Below are positions 1-7,696 of a stretch of 43,442 nucleotides of DNA, one piece after another. The DNA comes from CALAZP01 sp041164265 (GTDB taxonomy: Bacteria; Bacteroidota; Bacteroidia; Chitinophagales; Saprospiraceae), in the NCBI GenBank assembly GCA_041164265.1, contig JBEAPR010000075.1, positions 1 through 43,442 of the forward strand, given 5' to 3'. The notes below the pieces were generated by a model. That model ran no database searches and was not told where the DNA came from. It saw nothing but the letters and a program-made list of their open reading frames with translations. The translations under genes and the position numbers were made by a program. Position 1 is the first letter of the stretch. Each line of letters starts with the position of its first letter.

Positions 1-1405
1 ATCCACGAATAGCTTCTCTATAATCTTCAAAACCATCATTTTTCATCATTCTGATAAAAGCCCCTATCTCGTAAAAAGGTCTCTCTTCAAGAGGTTGATG
101 AGAAAGCCAATGCATAGCCAAGTCCTTATCATAAGCCTCATTATCAAAAGACACTACAGGTCCCCACTCTGTGACTTTTATAATCTCCTCAACAGGTTGT
201 TTACGCCCCTTTACCTCAATTATTTCAACTACCTCTTCCACAGGAACCCATTCTTCATCCAGTAAATAAGCATTTTTGTTTTCATCCTGCCAAGTAATTT
301 CATACCAATCCAAGACATCTTGGCCAACATTGGTCAATCCCCAGGCTGAGTTTTCATTAAAACCAATTACAATTCCAGGTAAACCCGGCAAACTAGCTCC
401 ATAGGAATTGATTTCAGGGGTCTGAATTTGAGTTTCCATCCAAATAGCAGGAAGCGTAAGAAATAAGTGTGGGTCATTAGCCAAAATAGGGTAGCCAGAT
501 TTCGATTTCTGCCCACTAATTGCCCAGTTATTGCTTCCATTAGCCCTTGGTGGTTGGGTTAAAAAAGCTGTTTGGTCCTCGTATAATTTGTCATTAGAAG
601 GAGCAAAACCAATGGTTTGCGCATCACCTGTTGAATTTGATTGCTCCTCAACATCAAGCAATGCGTAATTTAATGCTGGTTCATTAATAACAGGAATTTG
701 TTTGGGATTCCATTCCGGGAAAAGCTTGGAAAAATTCTCTGCTCCCAAAAAATGGTAACTATTGGTAGCTCTAATATCGTTATGCTGGAAATTTAGGGAC
801 TCTACCATAGACATAAAAAATAAAACTGACTTTAGGGGAGTCCATGGAGTGGGCTCATAATCCAACAGTTTAAATTCCAAAGGATATTCAGCTGGATTTA
901 ACTGGTCAATATATGCATTAACCCCATTGGTATATGCCTCAATTGCAGACCACTCTTCCCCTGATTTTTTCCATACTTCCATATTGGTTTCTGCCGCTGC
1001 GATCATCCTTTTTTTTCGCTGTCCTATGTCTATTGTTAGCGTTCGATCTCCTAAAATTTCCGATAAAGTTCCTCCTGCTGACCTAACAGAAATATCCATT
1101 TGCCATAATCTTAGCATCGCCTCAACATATCCCTGAATATAGAATGCTTCATTATTCGTAGCAGCAAAAATATGAGGCACCATTCTTTCATCAAAAATTA
1201 CTTTGCCCTTGGCCTGAAGACCAGAAAGATCCACTTCTTGGCTTTTGAAAACTCCAACTTTTTCTGCCTGCTGCCAAAATCCTGAAAAAGGATTGATGAT
1301 TTTGCCGATAGGCGGAATGGTTAACCCAAACAAACTGGGATTGAGTAAAAAGCTGATCCAAATGGCGTTGATGGCAAGACTTATAAATAATTTTATAGCT
1401 TTCAT
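1..1405 (-). CDS. Penicillin acylase family protein (S45), C-terminus cut by window edge
   Basis: This reading frame runs from an ATG at 1405 to the left edge without a stop, so about 468 N-terminal residues are present and the C-terminus is missing. The family makes amide hydrolases (penicillin G, cephalosporin or acyl-homoserine-lactone acylases) that are exported and cut themselves into alpha and beta chains. An N-terminal hydrophobic segment (MKAIKLFISLAINAIWISF) could be a signal or anchor. The motif GSNNWAISG places the expected self-processing nucleophile at Ser291, and ILANDPHL follows about 15 residues later, as in the family. The substrate cannot be told from the sequence. The next gene on the same strand, yaaA, ends 72 bp upstream of this start and looks unrelated in function. 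The family call is firm; only the truncation limits it. Confidence 0.92.
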   Translation of the reverse strand, partial: MKAIKLFISLAINAIWISFLLNPSLFGLTIPPIGKIINPFSGFWQQAEKVGVFKSQEVDLSGLQAKGKVIFDERMVPHIFAATNNEAFYIQGYVEAMLRLWQMDISVRSAGGTLSEILGDRTLTIDIGQRKKRMIAAAETNMEVWKKSGEEWSAIEAYTNGVNAYIDQLNPAEYPLEFKLLDYEPTPWTPLKSVLFFMSMVESLNFQHNDIRATNSYHFLGAENFSKLFPEWNPKQIPVINEPALNYALLDVEEQSNSTGDAQTIGFAPSNDKLYEDQTAFLTQPPRANGSNNWAISGQKSKSGYPILANDPHLFLTLPAIWMETQIQTPEINSYGASLPGLPGIVIGFNENSAWGLTNVGQDVLDWYEITWQDENKNAYLLDEEWVPVEEVVEIIEVKGRKQPVEEIIKVTEWGPVVSFDNEAYDKDLAMHWLSHQPLEERPFYEIGAFIRMMKNDGFEDYREAIRG

Positions 1406-1477
1406 GGTTTTAGTACTAGATAGCCTTCAATATAGTGAAAACTCTAATTGGATACACTTATAATCCATCAAATAATA

Positions 1478-2242
1478 TTATCTGGTAAAAACAAATTGGT
1501 CTTCACTAGAAAGGGTCTCGTCAAATAGGTAGTTTTCTAAATTAAAAGCTTTCAAATCTTCTACTTTATCGATCCTTTGGGTAATAATAAATTGAGCCAT
1601 CAAACCTCTGGCCTTTTTGGCATTAAAAGAGATAAAAGTCAACTGACCATTTCTTACTTCTTTAAATTGGAAGTGAATGACCTTACCTTTTAAAGTTTTA
1701 AAATCAATGGCCTTAGCATATTCTTGAGACGCCAAATTCAGTACAATTGGATGTTCCATCAACTTTAGTTCTGTTTGCAGTTGATTGGTCAATTTATTAC
1801 CCCAAAATTTATATAAATTGTTACCTTTTGAATGCGCCAACCCAACTCCCATTTCAAGTCTGTAAGGCATTATTAAATCTAAAGGTCGAAGCAACCCATA
1901 AAGACCAGATAAAATTCTCAAATGGTCCTGCGCAAAATTTAAATTCTCCAGATTCCATTGGGATGCATTAAGTCCGGTGTAAACGTCTCCTTTAAATGCC
2001 AATACGGATTGTTTGGCGTTGGAAAGATCGAAATCGGGACTAAATTCACGATATCGCTGTACGTTGAGGACAGCAATTTTTTCGCTAATATCCATAAGTG
2101 ACCTCAATTCCTCTACTTTTTTCTTTTTCATTATGCGAACCAATTGTTTGGTTTCCCTCATAAATTGCGGTTGAGTAAAAGGAATTTCTGTTTTATTTTT
2201 TTCGAAATTGAGGGTTTTAGAAGGTGAAAGTAACACAATCAT
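1478..2242 (-). CDS. yaaA: YaaA / UPF0246 family protein (peroxide stress)
   Basis: The 254-residue protein is full length for the DUF328/UPF0246 family, which is cytoplasmic. In E. coli YaaA limits intracellular iron and so DNA damage during hydrogen peroxide stress, and the fold has been linked to DNA binding. The family's typical opening MIVLLSPSKTLNFE is present at the ATG. The central stretch around FKGDVYTGLNA (about residue 83) and LSGLYGLLRPLDLI (about residue 110) are the usual conserved blocks. It is read leftwards and is followed after 72 bp by the penicillin-acylase-type gene. The 248 bp upstream contain a terminator for the opposite strand, so it probably has its own promoter, although I could not find a clear TAnnTTTG match for it. 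Confidence 0.93.
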   Translation of the reverse strand: MIVLLSPSKTLNFEKNKTEIPFTQPQFMRETKQLVRIMKKKKVEELRSLMDISEKIAVLNVQRYREFSPDFDLSNAKQSVLAFKGDVYTGLNASQWNLENLNFAQDHLRILSGLYGLLRPLDLIMPYRLEMGVGLAHSKGNNLYKFWGNKLTNQLQTELKLMEHPIVLNLASQEYAKAIDFKTLKGKVIHFQFKEVRNGQLTFISFNAKKARGLMAQFIITQRIDKVEDLKAFNLENYLFDETLSSEDQFVFTR

Positions 2243-2396
2243 TGGGCTCAGGTTTTTATTAGGCTTTTATCGGGTTTTATAAAATTATTAAGGTTAAATA
2301 AATAAAAAACAATTTTTTATTGGTTTATTTGGCGCAAAACCCTATTATTGTTTTATAAACTAAAGTAGTTTTTGTGTTTATTTGTTTGGGTTAGAG

Positions 2397-2427
2397 ACCC
2401 TTGTTTGAATCAAGCAAGGGTTTTTTT
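2397..2427 (+). terminator. Rho-independent terminator, plus strand, with no obvious gene upstream
   Basis: A 10-bp stem (2398-2407 with 2411-2420, one G-U pair, three-base loop AAT) is followed by seven T residues at 2421-2427. The T tract is on the plus strand only. No plus-strand gene lies between 1 and this site, so the transcript it ends is unexplained (see findings). Confidence 0.75.
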
Positions 2428-2430
2428 ATT

Positions 2431-2472
2431 AAAAAAAATAATGCCCTGTTTTCCAAAGAAGACAGGGCATTA
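2431..2472 (-). terminator. Rho-independent terminator of the DUF1573 gene
   Basis: An 11-bp perfect stem (2439-2449 with 2462-2472) with a 12-base loop lies just after the stop of the DUF1573 gene at 2491. On the minus strand it is followed by a run of eight T (plus-strand A run 2431-2438). It sits tail to tail with the plus-strand terminator at 2397-2427. Confidence 0.88.
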
Positions 2473-2490
2473 GCTATGATCTAAGCAGGA

Positions 2491-2985
2491 TTAGTTTTTA
2501 CCTTTAAAAGGGTCGTTTCCATTTAAAGGAGCACCTTCTTGTTCCGGTGCTTTTTGGCTTACCGTGCCAGATATGGTTAATACTTTGGAACTTTCATTTC
2601 CCCCTGCATCCTTTAGAGATAAGGTTACCGTTTTTTTGAAAGCACCAATTCTATTGGTATCGTACCTTACTTTGATTTCGCCTTTTCCACCTGGAGCAAT
2701 GGGCTCCTTGGGATAAGTAGGAACTGTACATCCACAGCTTCCTCGGGCACTTGTAATTAATACCACCGATTCGCTAGTATTTGTAAATTCAAAGATTCGG
2801 TAAGGATCACTTCCTTTTTCAATTTGTCCGTAATCAACTGTTTCTTTTTCAAAATTTAGAAACTCTGTTACTTTTTCAATTTTTTCTTCTTGTTTCTGAT
2901 CTAAAGAAATAGATTCCTTAGTATTTTGACCAAAAACTACCAAACCAAAGAACAGAGCCGGAAGAAATAAAATTAATTTTTTCAT
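2491..2985 (-). CDS. Secreted DUF1573 domain protein
   Basis: The 164-residue protein starts with a clear signal peptide (MKKLILFLPALFFGLVVFGQ, cleavage expected near residue 20), so it acts in the periplasm or outside. A charged linker (residues 21-40) precedes a single immunoglobulin-like DUF1573 domain (about 42-145). The typical motif GSCGCTVP puts two cysteines at 84 and 86, and PIAPGGKGEIKVRYDT follows, as in other Bacteroidota members. The tail is rich in Pro, Gly and Asn. The biochemical role of DUF1573 proteins is not established. The gene is single, has its own terminator at 2431-2472 and is divergent from the E1 gene at 3142. Confidence 0.9.
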   Translation of the reverse strand: MKKLILFLPALFFGLVVFGQNTKESISLDQKQEEKIEKVTEFLNFEKETVDYGQIEKGSDPYRIFEFTNTSESVVLITSARGSCGCTVPTYPKEPIAPGGKGEIKVRYDTNRIGAFKKTVTLSLKDAGGNESSKVLTISGTVSQKAPEQEGAPLNGNDPFKGKN

Positions 2986-3086
2986 ATCAGGAATTTTTGT
3001 TGCAGTTCGTTATTTATTGATTTAAAACCTTAAATATATGGCAACATTTTTACTAATGAAAGTTCAACCAATAAAAACCTGAGTTT

Positions 3087-3118
3087 GTTGACCGCTTGCT
3101 CAAAAAAGTTTACTTTTG
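3087..3118 (+). promoter_or_regulatory. Bacteroidota-type promoter of the E1 fusion gene
   Basis: A GTTG at 3087-3090 and a perfect -7 box TACTTTTG at 3111-3118 are spaced by 20 bases, matching the Bacteroidota sigma-ABfr pattern. Transcription would start near 3125. This rules out the upstream TTG at 3085 as a start and favours the ATG at 3142, about 17 bases into the message. Confidence 0.7.
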
Positions 3119-3141
3119 CAGTTGTTAACCAAACTTTTGGC

Positions 3142-5556
3142 ATGACAAAAGAAACCCATCTGTTGGAAAGCACTTACAATAAAAATGAACCCTCTCAATG
3201 GTTTCCCTCAAAGGAAAAAATACTTCAAGATTTTGAATGTTGCTGTTTGAGTAGAGAAGCTAGTTTGATTGCCAGAAGGGAGGTCCTCACAGGAAAAGCC
3301 AAGTTTGGTATTACAGGAGATGGTAAGGAAGTGGCCCAGGTGGCCATAGCTCATTTTATGCAAAATGGAGATTTCAGATCGGGTTACTATAGGGATCAAA
3401 CTTTAATGTTTGCCACAGGAGTTTCAACAGTTTCCCAATATTTTTCTCAGCTTTATGCTGATCCTGTCAATGATCCATTTTCAAGTGGTAGACAAATGAA
3501 TGCTCATTTTGCTACACCTTTAATTAACAAAAATGGAGAGTGGCTGGATCATACCCAGCAGTTTAATATTTCTTCAGATATATCTTCAACTGGAGGTCAA
3601 ATGGCAAGGGCGTTGGGTTTAGCACTTGCCTCCAAGAAATACAGAGAAAAACCGGATTTTAATTTTAGCCAATTTAGTAATAACGGATCTGAAATTTGTT
3701 TGTGTACTATTGGAGATGCAAGTACCTCGGAAGGAGTCTTTTGGGAGACCGTCAATGCTGCAGGAGTATTGCAAGTCCCATTAGTGATAGCTGTATGGGA
3801 TGATGGCTATGGGATTTCCGTTCCCAAGGCCTACCAGACGGTTCAATCCAGTATTTCTCAGGCTGTATCGGGAATGGAAAAAACGAAAGATGCCACCAAC
3901 GGCATTAGAATTTTTAAAGCAAAGGCCTGGGATTACCTCGGCTTATTAAAAATATTCTCCGAGGGAATTGAATTGGCGAGAAAAGAACATATTCCAGTTT
4001 TATTTCATATAGAGGAAGCCACCCAACCCCAAGGTCACTCTACTTCAGGATCTCCTGAGCGCTATAAGAGTAAGAAAAGAATAGAGTGGGAGAAAAATTT
4101 TGATTGCATTAAAAAATTTGAAGAATGGATCATCCAAAATGGTATAGCTAGTGAGGAGGAAACTCAAAAAATAAAAGCTAAAGCATTCAAAAGCGCTAAA
4201 TTATCTAGAGACCAGGCTTGGAAAATGGCTCAAGCACCTCTGCAAATCAAACTTCAAGAATTAAAATCAATCTATACCCGAATAAGTCATGACATTCAAG
4301 GTACGAGAGAACTGGCGGTTGAATTAAATCAGTTTAATCCTCCACAGTTAGGCGAAATGACTAGAAATGCAAGGAGAATGCAATTTTTGTTAAAAAATAT
4401 TGAAATTCCTGAAAAAACAGATTTAAATAGGTGGATTCAGCATACCTATCAAATTGCTGAAAAAGCCTATCATACAAATTTGAACTGCATAGCCCCAAAA
4501 GGCAGTATACATATTCCAGTTATTCCACCTACTTTTGAAGAAAGTGCCCCTTTGTTAAATGGATATCAACTGCTTAATAAATTTTTTGATTATCTATTCG
4601 AACACCACCCCAATCTTTATGCATTTGGGGAAGATTTAGGATTTATTGGGGATGTCAATCAAGGATTTGCGGGTTTGCAAGCCAAATATGGAGAGGCTCG
4701 AATTTTTGATACGGGAATTCGTGAGCAAACTATTGTAGGTCAGGCTATTGGAATGGCTATACGTGGACTAAGACCTATAGCTGAAATTCAGTATCTGGAT
4801 TACCTTATTTATGCCCTACAACCACTGACGGATGACTTGGCAACGCTCAGATGGAGAAGTAATGGAATCCAACAGGCGCCTGTTATCATCAGAAGCAGAG
4901 GGCATCGCCTAGAGGGAATCTGGCACTCAGGATCACCTATGGGTATGATTCTCAACTCCTTAAGAGGAATGTACGTATGTGTTCCCAGAAATATGACACA
5001 AGCAGCTGGTATGTACAGCACTTTACTCAAAGGAAATGATCCTGCTTTAGTAATTGAATGTCTAAATGGTTATAGACTAAAAGAAAAATTACCCAATAAT
5101 TTAGGTACCTATACTGTACCCTTGGGAAGTCCCGAAATATTAAAAAAAGGCCAGGATGTTACCTTGGTGACTTATGGTTCATGTGTTCGAATTGCCCAAG
5201 AGGCTGTTAACCTATTAGAAAAATCTAATATTTCAGTAGAACTCATTGATATTCAAACCTTGCTTCCTTTTGATTTAGAAAAAACAATAGTAGACTCTAT
5301 CAAAAAAACCAACAGAGTAGTCTTCATGGATGAAGATGTGCCTGGTGGGGCTACCGCATTCATGCTTAAGGAAGTACTTGAATCACAGGGAGGCTATGAG
5401 TATTTAGACGCTGCCCCAGTTACCATTACTGCAAAAGAACATAGGCCCCCTTACGGTTCCGATGGGGATTATTTTTCCAAACCCAATACTGAAGATGTGT
5501 ATGAACGCATTTACGAAATGATGTCGGAATCCAATTTTGAAAAATTTCCAATTTAA
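3142..5556 (+). CDS. 2-oxoacid dehydrogenase E1, alpha and beta subunits fused
   Basis: The 804-residue product joins both E1 subunits of a pyruvate or branched-chain 2-oxoacid dehydrogenase complex in one chain. E1 decarboxylates the 2-oxoacid on thiamine diphosphate (ThDP) and passes the acyl group to E2. The alpha half (about 30-440) has the ThDP loop GDASTSEG (191-198) and, 29 residues after it, DDGYGIS (220-226), where most relatives have NN. The beta half (about 475-804) has the catalytic FGEDLG (Glu497), the REQ motif and the C-terminal transketolase domain (LVTYGSCV). I chose ATG 3142 rather than TTG 3085 because a promoter -7 box lies between them. Tex follows 12 bp later in the same frame and may be cotranscribed. 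No E2 or E3 gene is in the window, so the substrate is unsettled; branched-chain or pyruvate are both possible. Confidence 0.9.
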   Translation: MTKETHLLESTYNKNEPSQWFPSKEKILQDFECCCLSREASLIARREVLTGKAKFGITGDGKEVAQVAIAHFMQNGDFRSGYYRDQTLMFATGVSTVSQYFSQLYADPVNDPFSSGRQMNAHFATPLINKNGEWLDHTQQFNISSDISSTGGQMARALGLALASKKYREKPDFNFSQFSNNGSEICLCTIGDASTSEGVFWETVNAAGVLQVPLVIAVWDDGYGISVPKAYQTVQSSISQAVSGMEKTKDATNGIRIFKAKAWDYLGLLKIFSEGIELARKEHIPVLFHIEEATQPQGHSTSGSPERYKSKKRIEWEKNFDCIKKFEEWIIQNGIASEEETQKIKAKAFKSAKLSRDQAWKMAQAPLQIKLQELKSIYTRISHDIQGTRELAVELNQFNPPQLGEMTRNARRMQFLLKNIEIPEKTDLNRWIQHTYQIAEKAYHTNLNCIAPKGSIHIPVIPPTFEESAPLLNGYQLLNKFFDYLFEHHPNLYAFGEDLGFIGDVNQGFAGLQAKYGEARIFDTGIREQTIVGQAIGMAIRGLRPIAEIQYLDYLIYALQPLTDDLATLRWRSNGIQQAPVIIRSRGHRLEGIWHSGSPMGMILNSLRGMYVCVPRNMTQAAGMYSTLLKGNDPALVIECLNGYRLKEKLPNNLGTYTVPLGSPEILKKGQDVTLVTYGSCVRIAQEAVNLLEKSNISVELIDIQTLLPFDLEKTIVDSIKKTNRVVFMDEDVPGGATAFMLKEVLESQGGYEYLDAAPVTITAKEHRPPYGSDGDYFSKPNTEDVYERIYEMMSESNFEKFPI

Positions 5557-5568
5557 TTTTTAGACCTC

Positions 5569-7689
5569 TTGAAAACTACCTTTTTACAGCAATCGCTGGA
5601 ATTGCCTCTGCGACAGATTGAACAGACGCTATTCCTAATTGAAAGCGGAGCGACCACTCCTTTTATCGCTAGATACAGGAAAGAACAAACCGGTGGGCTC
5701 GATGAAGTTCAAATCAACGATATTCTTAAACTTGCCAAGCAATTTGATGAATTAGAAAAAAGAAAGGAAAGCATTCTTAAGTCCATAGCTGAGCAAGGCC
5801 AACTAACTCCTAAATTAGAAGCTGCTATTAAGGATTGCACAGCATCCACCCTACTGGAAGATTTATATTTACCTTTTAAAAGAAAAAAAACAACTCGAGC
5901 AGGAGTAGCTAGAGCCGCCGGGTTAGAACCACTGGCAGAATGGATTCAAATTCAAGGGCCAGATCATCCACACCACAAAGCAACAAGTTTTTTAAATGAT
6001 AAAATAACTAGTGTTGAAGAAGCCATCCAAGGCGCAACTGATATTATTGCGGAAAATATAAGTGAAGACACACAAATTAGAGAAAAACTACGCCGCCTAT
6101 TTCAGAAGGAGGCTAAGGTGCGATCTAAGTTGGTCAAAGGAAAAGAAGAGGAAGGTTCCAAATACAGAGATTATTTTGATTTCGAAGAAAGTTTAAGGGA
6201 TTGCCCTTCCCATAGAATTTTAGCACTTAGAAGAGCAGAAAATGAGGGAATTATTAGACTTTCTATACTTCCAGAAGCGGAAAGTGCACTTTTCCTTATT
6301 GAAAAAAAATGGGTAAAGGGTTCTAATTTGAACAGCAATATTGTAAAAAATGCGGCTAAAGACGCTTACCAGAGACTTATTGAACCTTCAATTGAAACAG
6401 AAGTGCGAAAAAGCTCCAAAGAAAAAGCAGATTTAGAAGCAATTAAGGTCTTTACCGAAAACCTTAAACAACTACTTTTATCGTCGCCTCTTGGACAAAA
6501 GGTTATTTTGGCCATCGACCCAGGTTTTCGAACCGGATGTAAAGTTGTGGTAATCGATCAAAATGGAAATCTGGTTGATAAAGTTACTATCTTCCCGCAT
6601 CCTCCGCAGAATAATACAGCAGAGGCAGAACAAGTCATTGTGAACCTAAAGAGGAAATACAAAGTTGAAGCTATTGCCGTAGGTAACGGGACTGCAGGCA
6701 GAGAGACAGAAATATTTCTTAAACAAATCAAATTTGAAAATACCCCTCAAATCTTTATGGTTAATGAAAGTGGCGCATCTATATACTCCGCTTCAGAAAT
6801 TGCAAGGGAAGAACTTCCTAAAGAGGATATTACTGTACGGGGCGCCGTTTCAATTGGAAGGAGATTGATGGATCCTTTGGCGGAATTAATCAAGATTGAC
6901 CCTAAATCTATTGGAGTAGGCCAATATCAGCATGATGTCAATCAGCGAATACTAAAAGAGGAATTAGACCAAGTCGTAAGTATTTGTGTCAATTTAGTCG
7001 GAGTTAATCTAAATACTGCAGGAAAACATTTATTACAATATGTTTCTGGATTAGGTCCTACTCTAGCAGAAAATATAGTTAACTATCGAAAGGAAAATGG
7101 AAGCTTCCAAGCTATTAAAGAACTGTTAAAGGTTTCTCGAATGGGAGCTAAAGTATTTGAACAATGCGCAGGATTCCTAAGGATAAGGGATGGTGAAAAT
7201 CCTCTAGATAATACAGGTGTCCATCCTGAGCGATATCAATTGGTGGAAAAAATGGCTTTCGACCTAGGAACTTCTGTAAAGAGTATCATCTCAAATCCCG
7301 TTAAAGTAAAAGAACTCAATCTAAAAAACTATCTCTCTGAAGAGGTCGGTATCCCGACACTAAAGGACATCTTAAAAGAGTTAGAAAAGCCAGGTTTAGA
7401 TCCACGGGGACAAGCTAGGCAGTTTTCGTTCACTTCAGGTATCTTTTCATTTGAGGACCTTAAGGAAGGAATGGTGGTCAATGGCTTGGTCAACAACATA
7501 ACCAATTTTGGTGCTTTTGTCGATATAGGAATTAAAGAGAGTGGCTTGATTCACATATCAAATATGGCTAATAGATTTATTAAAAACCCAAATGAGGTAG
7601 TCAAACTAGACCAAGAGGTGGTGGTAAAAATCATTGAAATCGATAGGAGCAGACACCGAATTCAGTTGTCTTTAAAAGATGTCGAATAA
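5569..7689 (+). CDS. tex: Tex family RNA-binding protein (S1 domain)
   Basis: The 706-residue product is a cytoplasmic nucleic-acid-binding protein related to Bordetella Tex and eukaryotic Spt6, thought to act in transcription. Visible parts are the N-terminal helical region with SGATTPFIARYRKEQTGGLD (26-45), a YqgF/RNase-H-like domain opening with DPGFRTG (317-323), a helix-hairpin-helix stretch (GLGPTLAENIVNYR, about 500-545) and a C-terminal S1 domain (about 630-703; NFGAFVDIG). The start is a TTG at 5569; no ATG or GTG lies between it and the in-frame stop of the E1 gene at 5554-5556, and the family's N-terminal region begins right after it. It is 12 bp behind the E1 gene and ends 7 bp from the convergent pyruvate carboxylase stop, with no terminator between. 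Confidence 0.95.
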   Translation: MKTTFLQQSLELPLRQIEQTLFLIESGATTPFIARYRKEQTGGLDEVQINDILKLAKQFDELEKRKESILKSIAEQGQLTPKLEAAIKDCTASTLLEDLYLPFKRKKTTRAGVARAAGLEPLAEWIQIQGPDHPHHKATSFLNDKITSVEEAIQGATDIIAENISEDTQIREKLRRLFQKEAKVRSKLVKGKEEEGSKYRDYFDFEESLRDCPSHRILALRRAENEGIIRLSILPEAESALFLIEKKWVKGSNLNSNIVKNAAKDAYQRLIEPSIETEVRKSSKEKADLEAIKVFTENLKQLLLSSPLGQKVILAIDPGFRTGCKVVVIDQNGNLVDKVTIFPHPPQNNTAEAEQVIVNLKRKYKVEAIAVGNGTAGRETEIFLKQIKFENTPQIFMVNESGASIYSASEIAREELPKEDITVRGAVSIGRRLMDPLAELIKIDPKSIGVGQYQHDVNQRILKEELDQVVSICVNLVGVNLNTAGKHLLQYVSGLGPTLAENIVNYRKENGSFQAIKELLKVSRMGAKVFEQCAGFLRIRDGENPLDNTGVHPERYQLVEKMAFDLGTSVKSIISNPVKVKELNLKNYLSEEVGIPTLKDILKELEKPGLDPRGQARQFSFTSGIFSFEDLKEGMVVNGLVNNITNFGAFVDIGIKESGLIHISNMANRFIKNPNEVVKLDQEVVVKIIEIDRSRHRIQLSLKDVE

Positions 7690-7696
7690 GCATTTT

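Noticed and set aside
2390..2425. tRNA-like T-loop sequence TTTGAATC
   Set aside because: It is the loop region of a plain terminator hairpin; no acceptor, D or anticodon arms can be drawn around it.
3085..3141. TTG start giving 19 extra residues on the E1 fusion protein
   Set aside because: A good promoter -7 box (TACTTTTG, 3111-3118) lies inside this stretch, so it would not be transcribed from that promoter.
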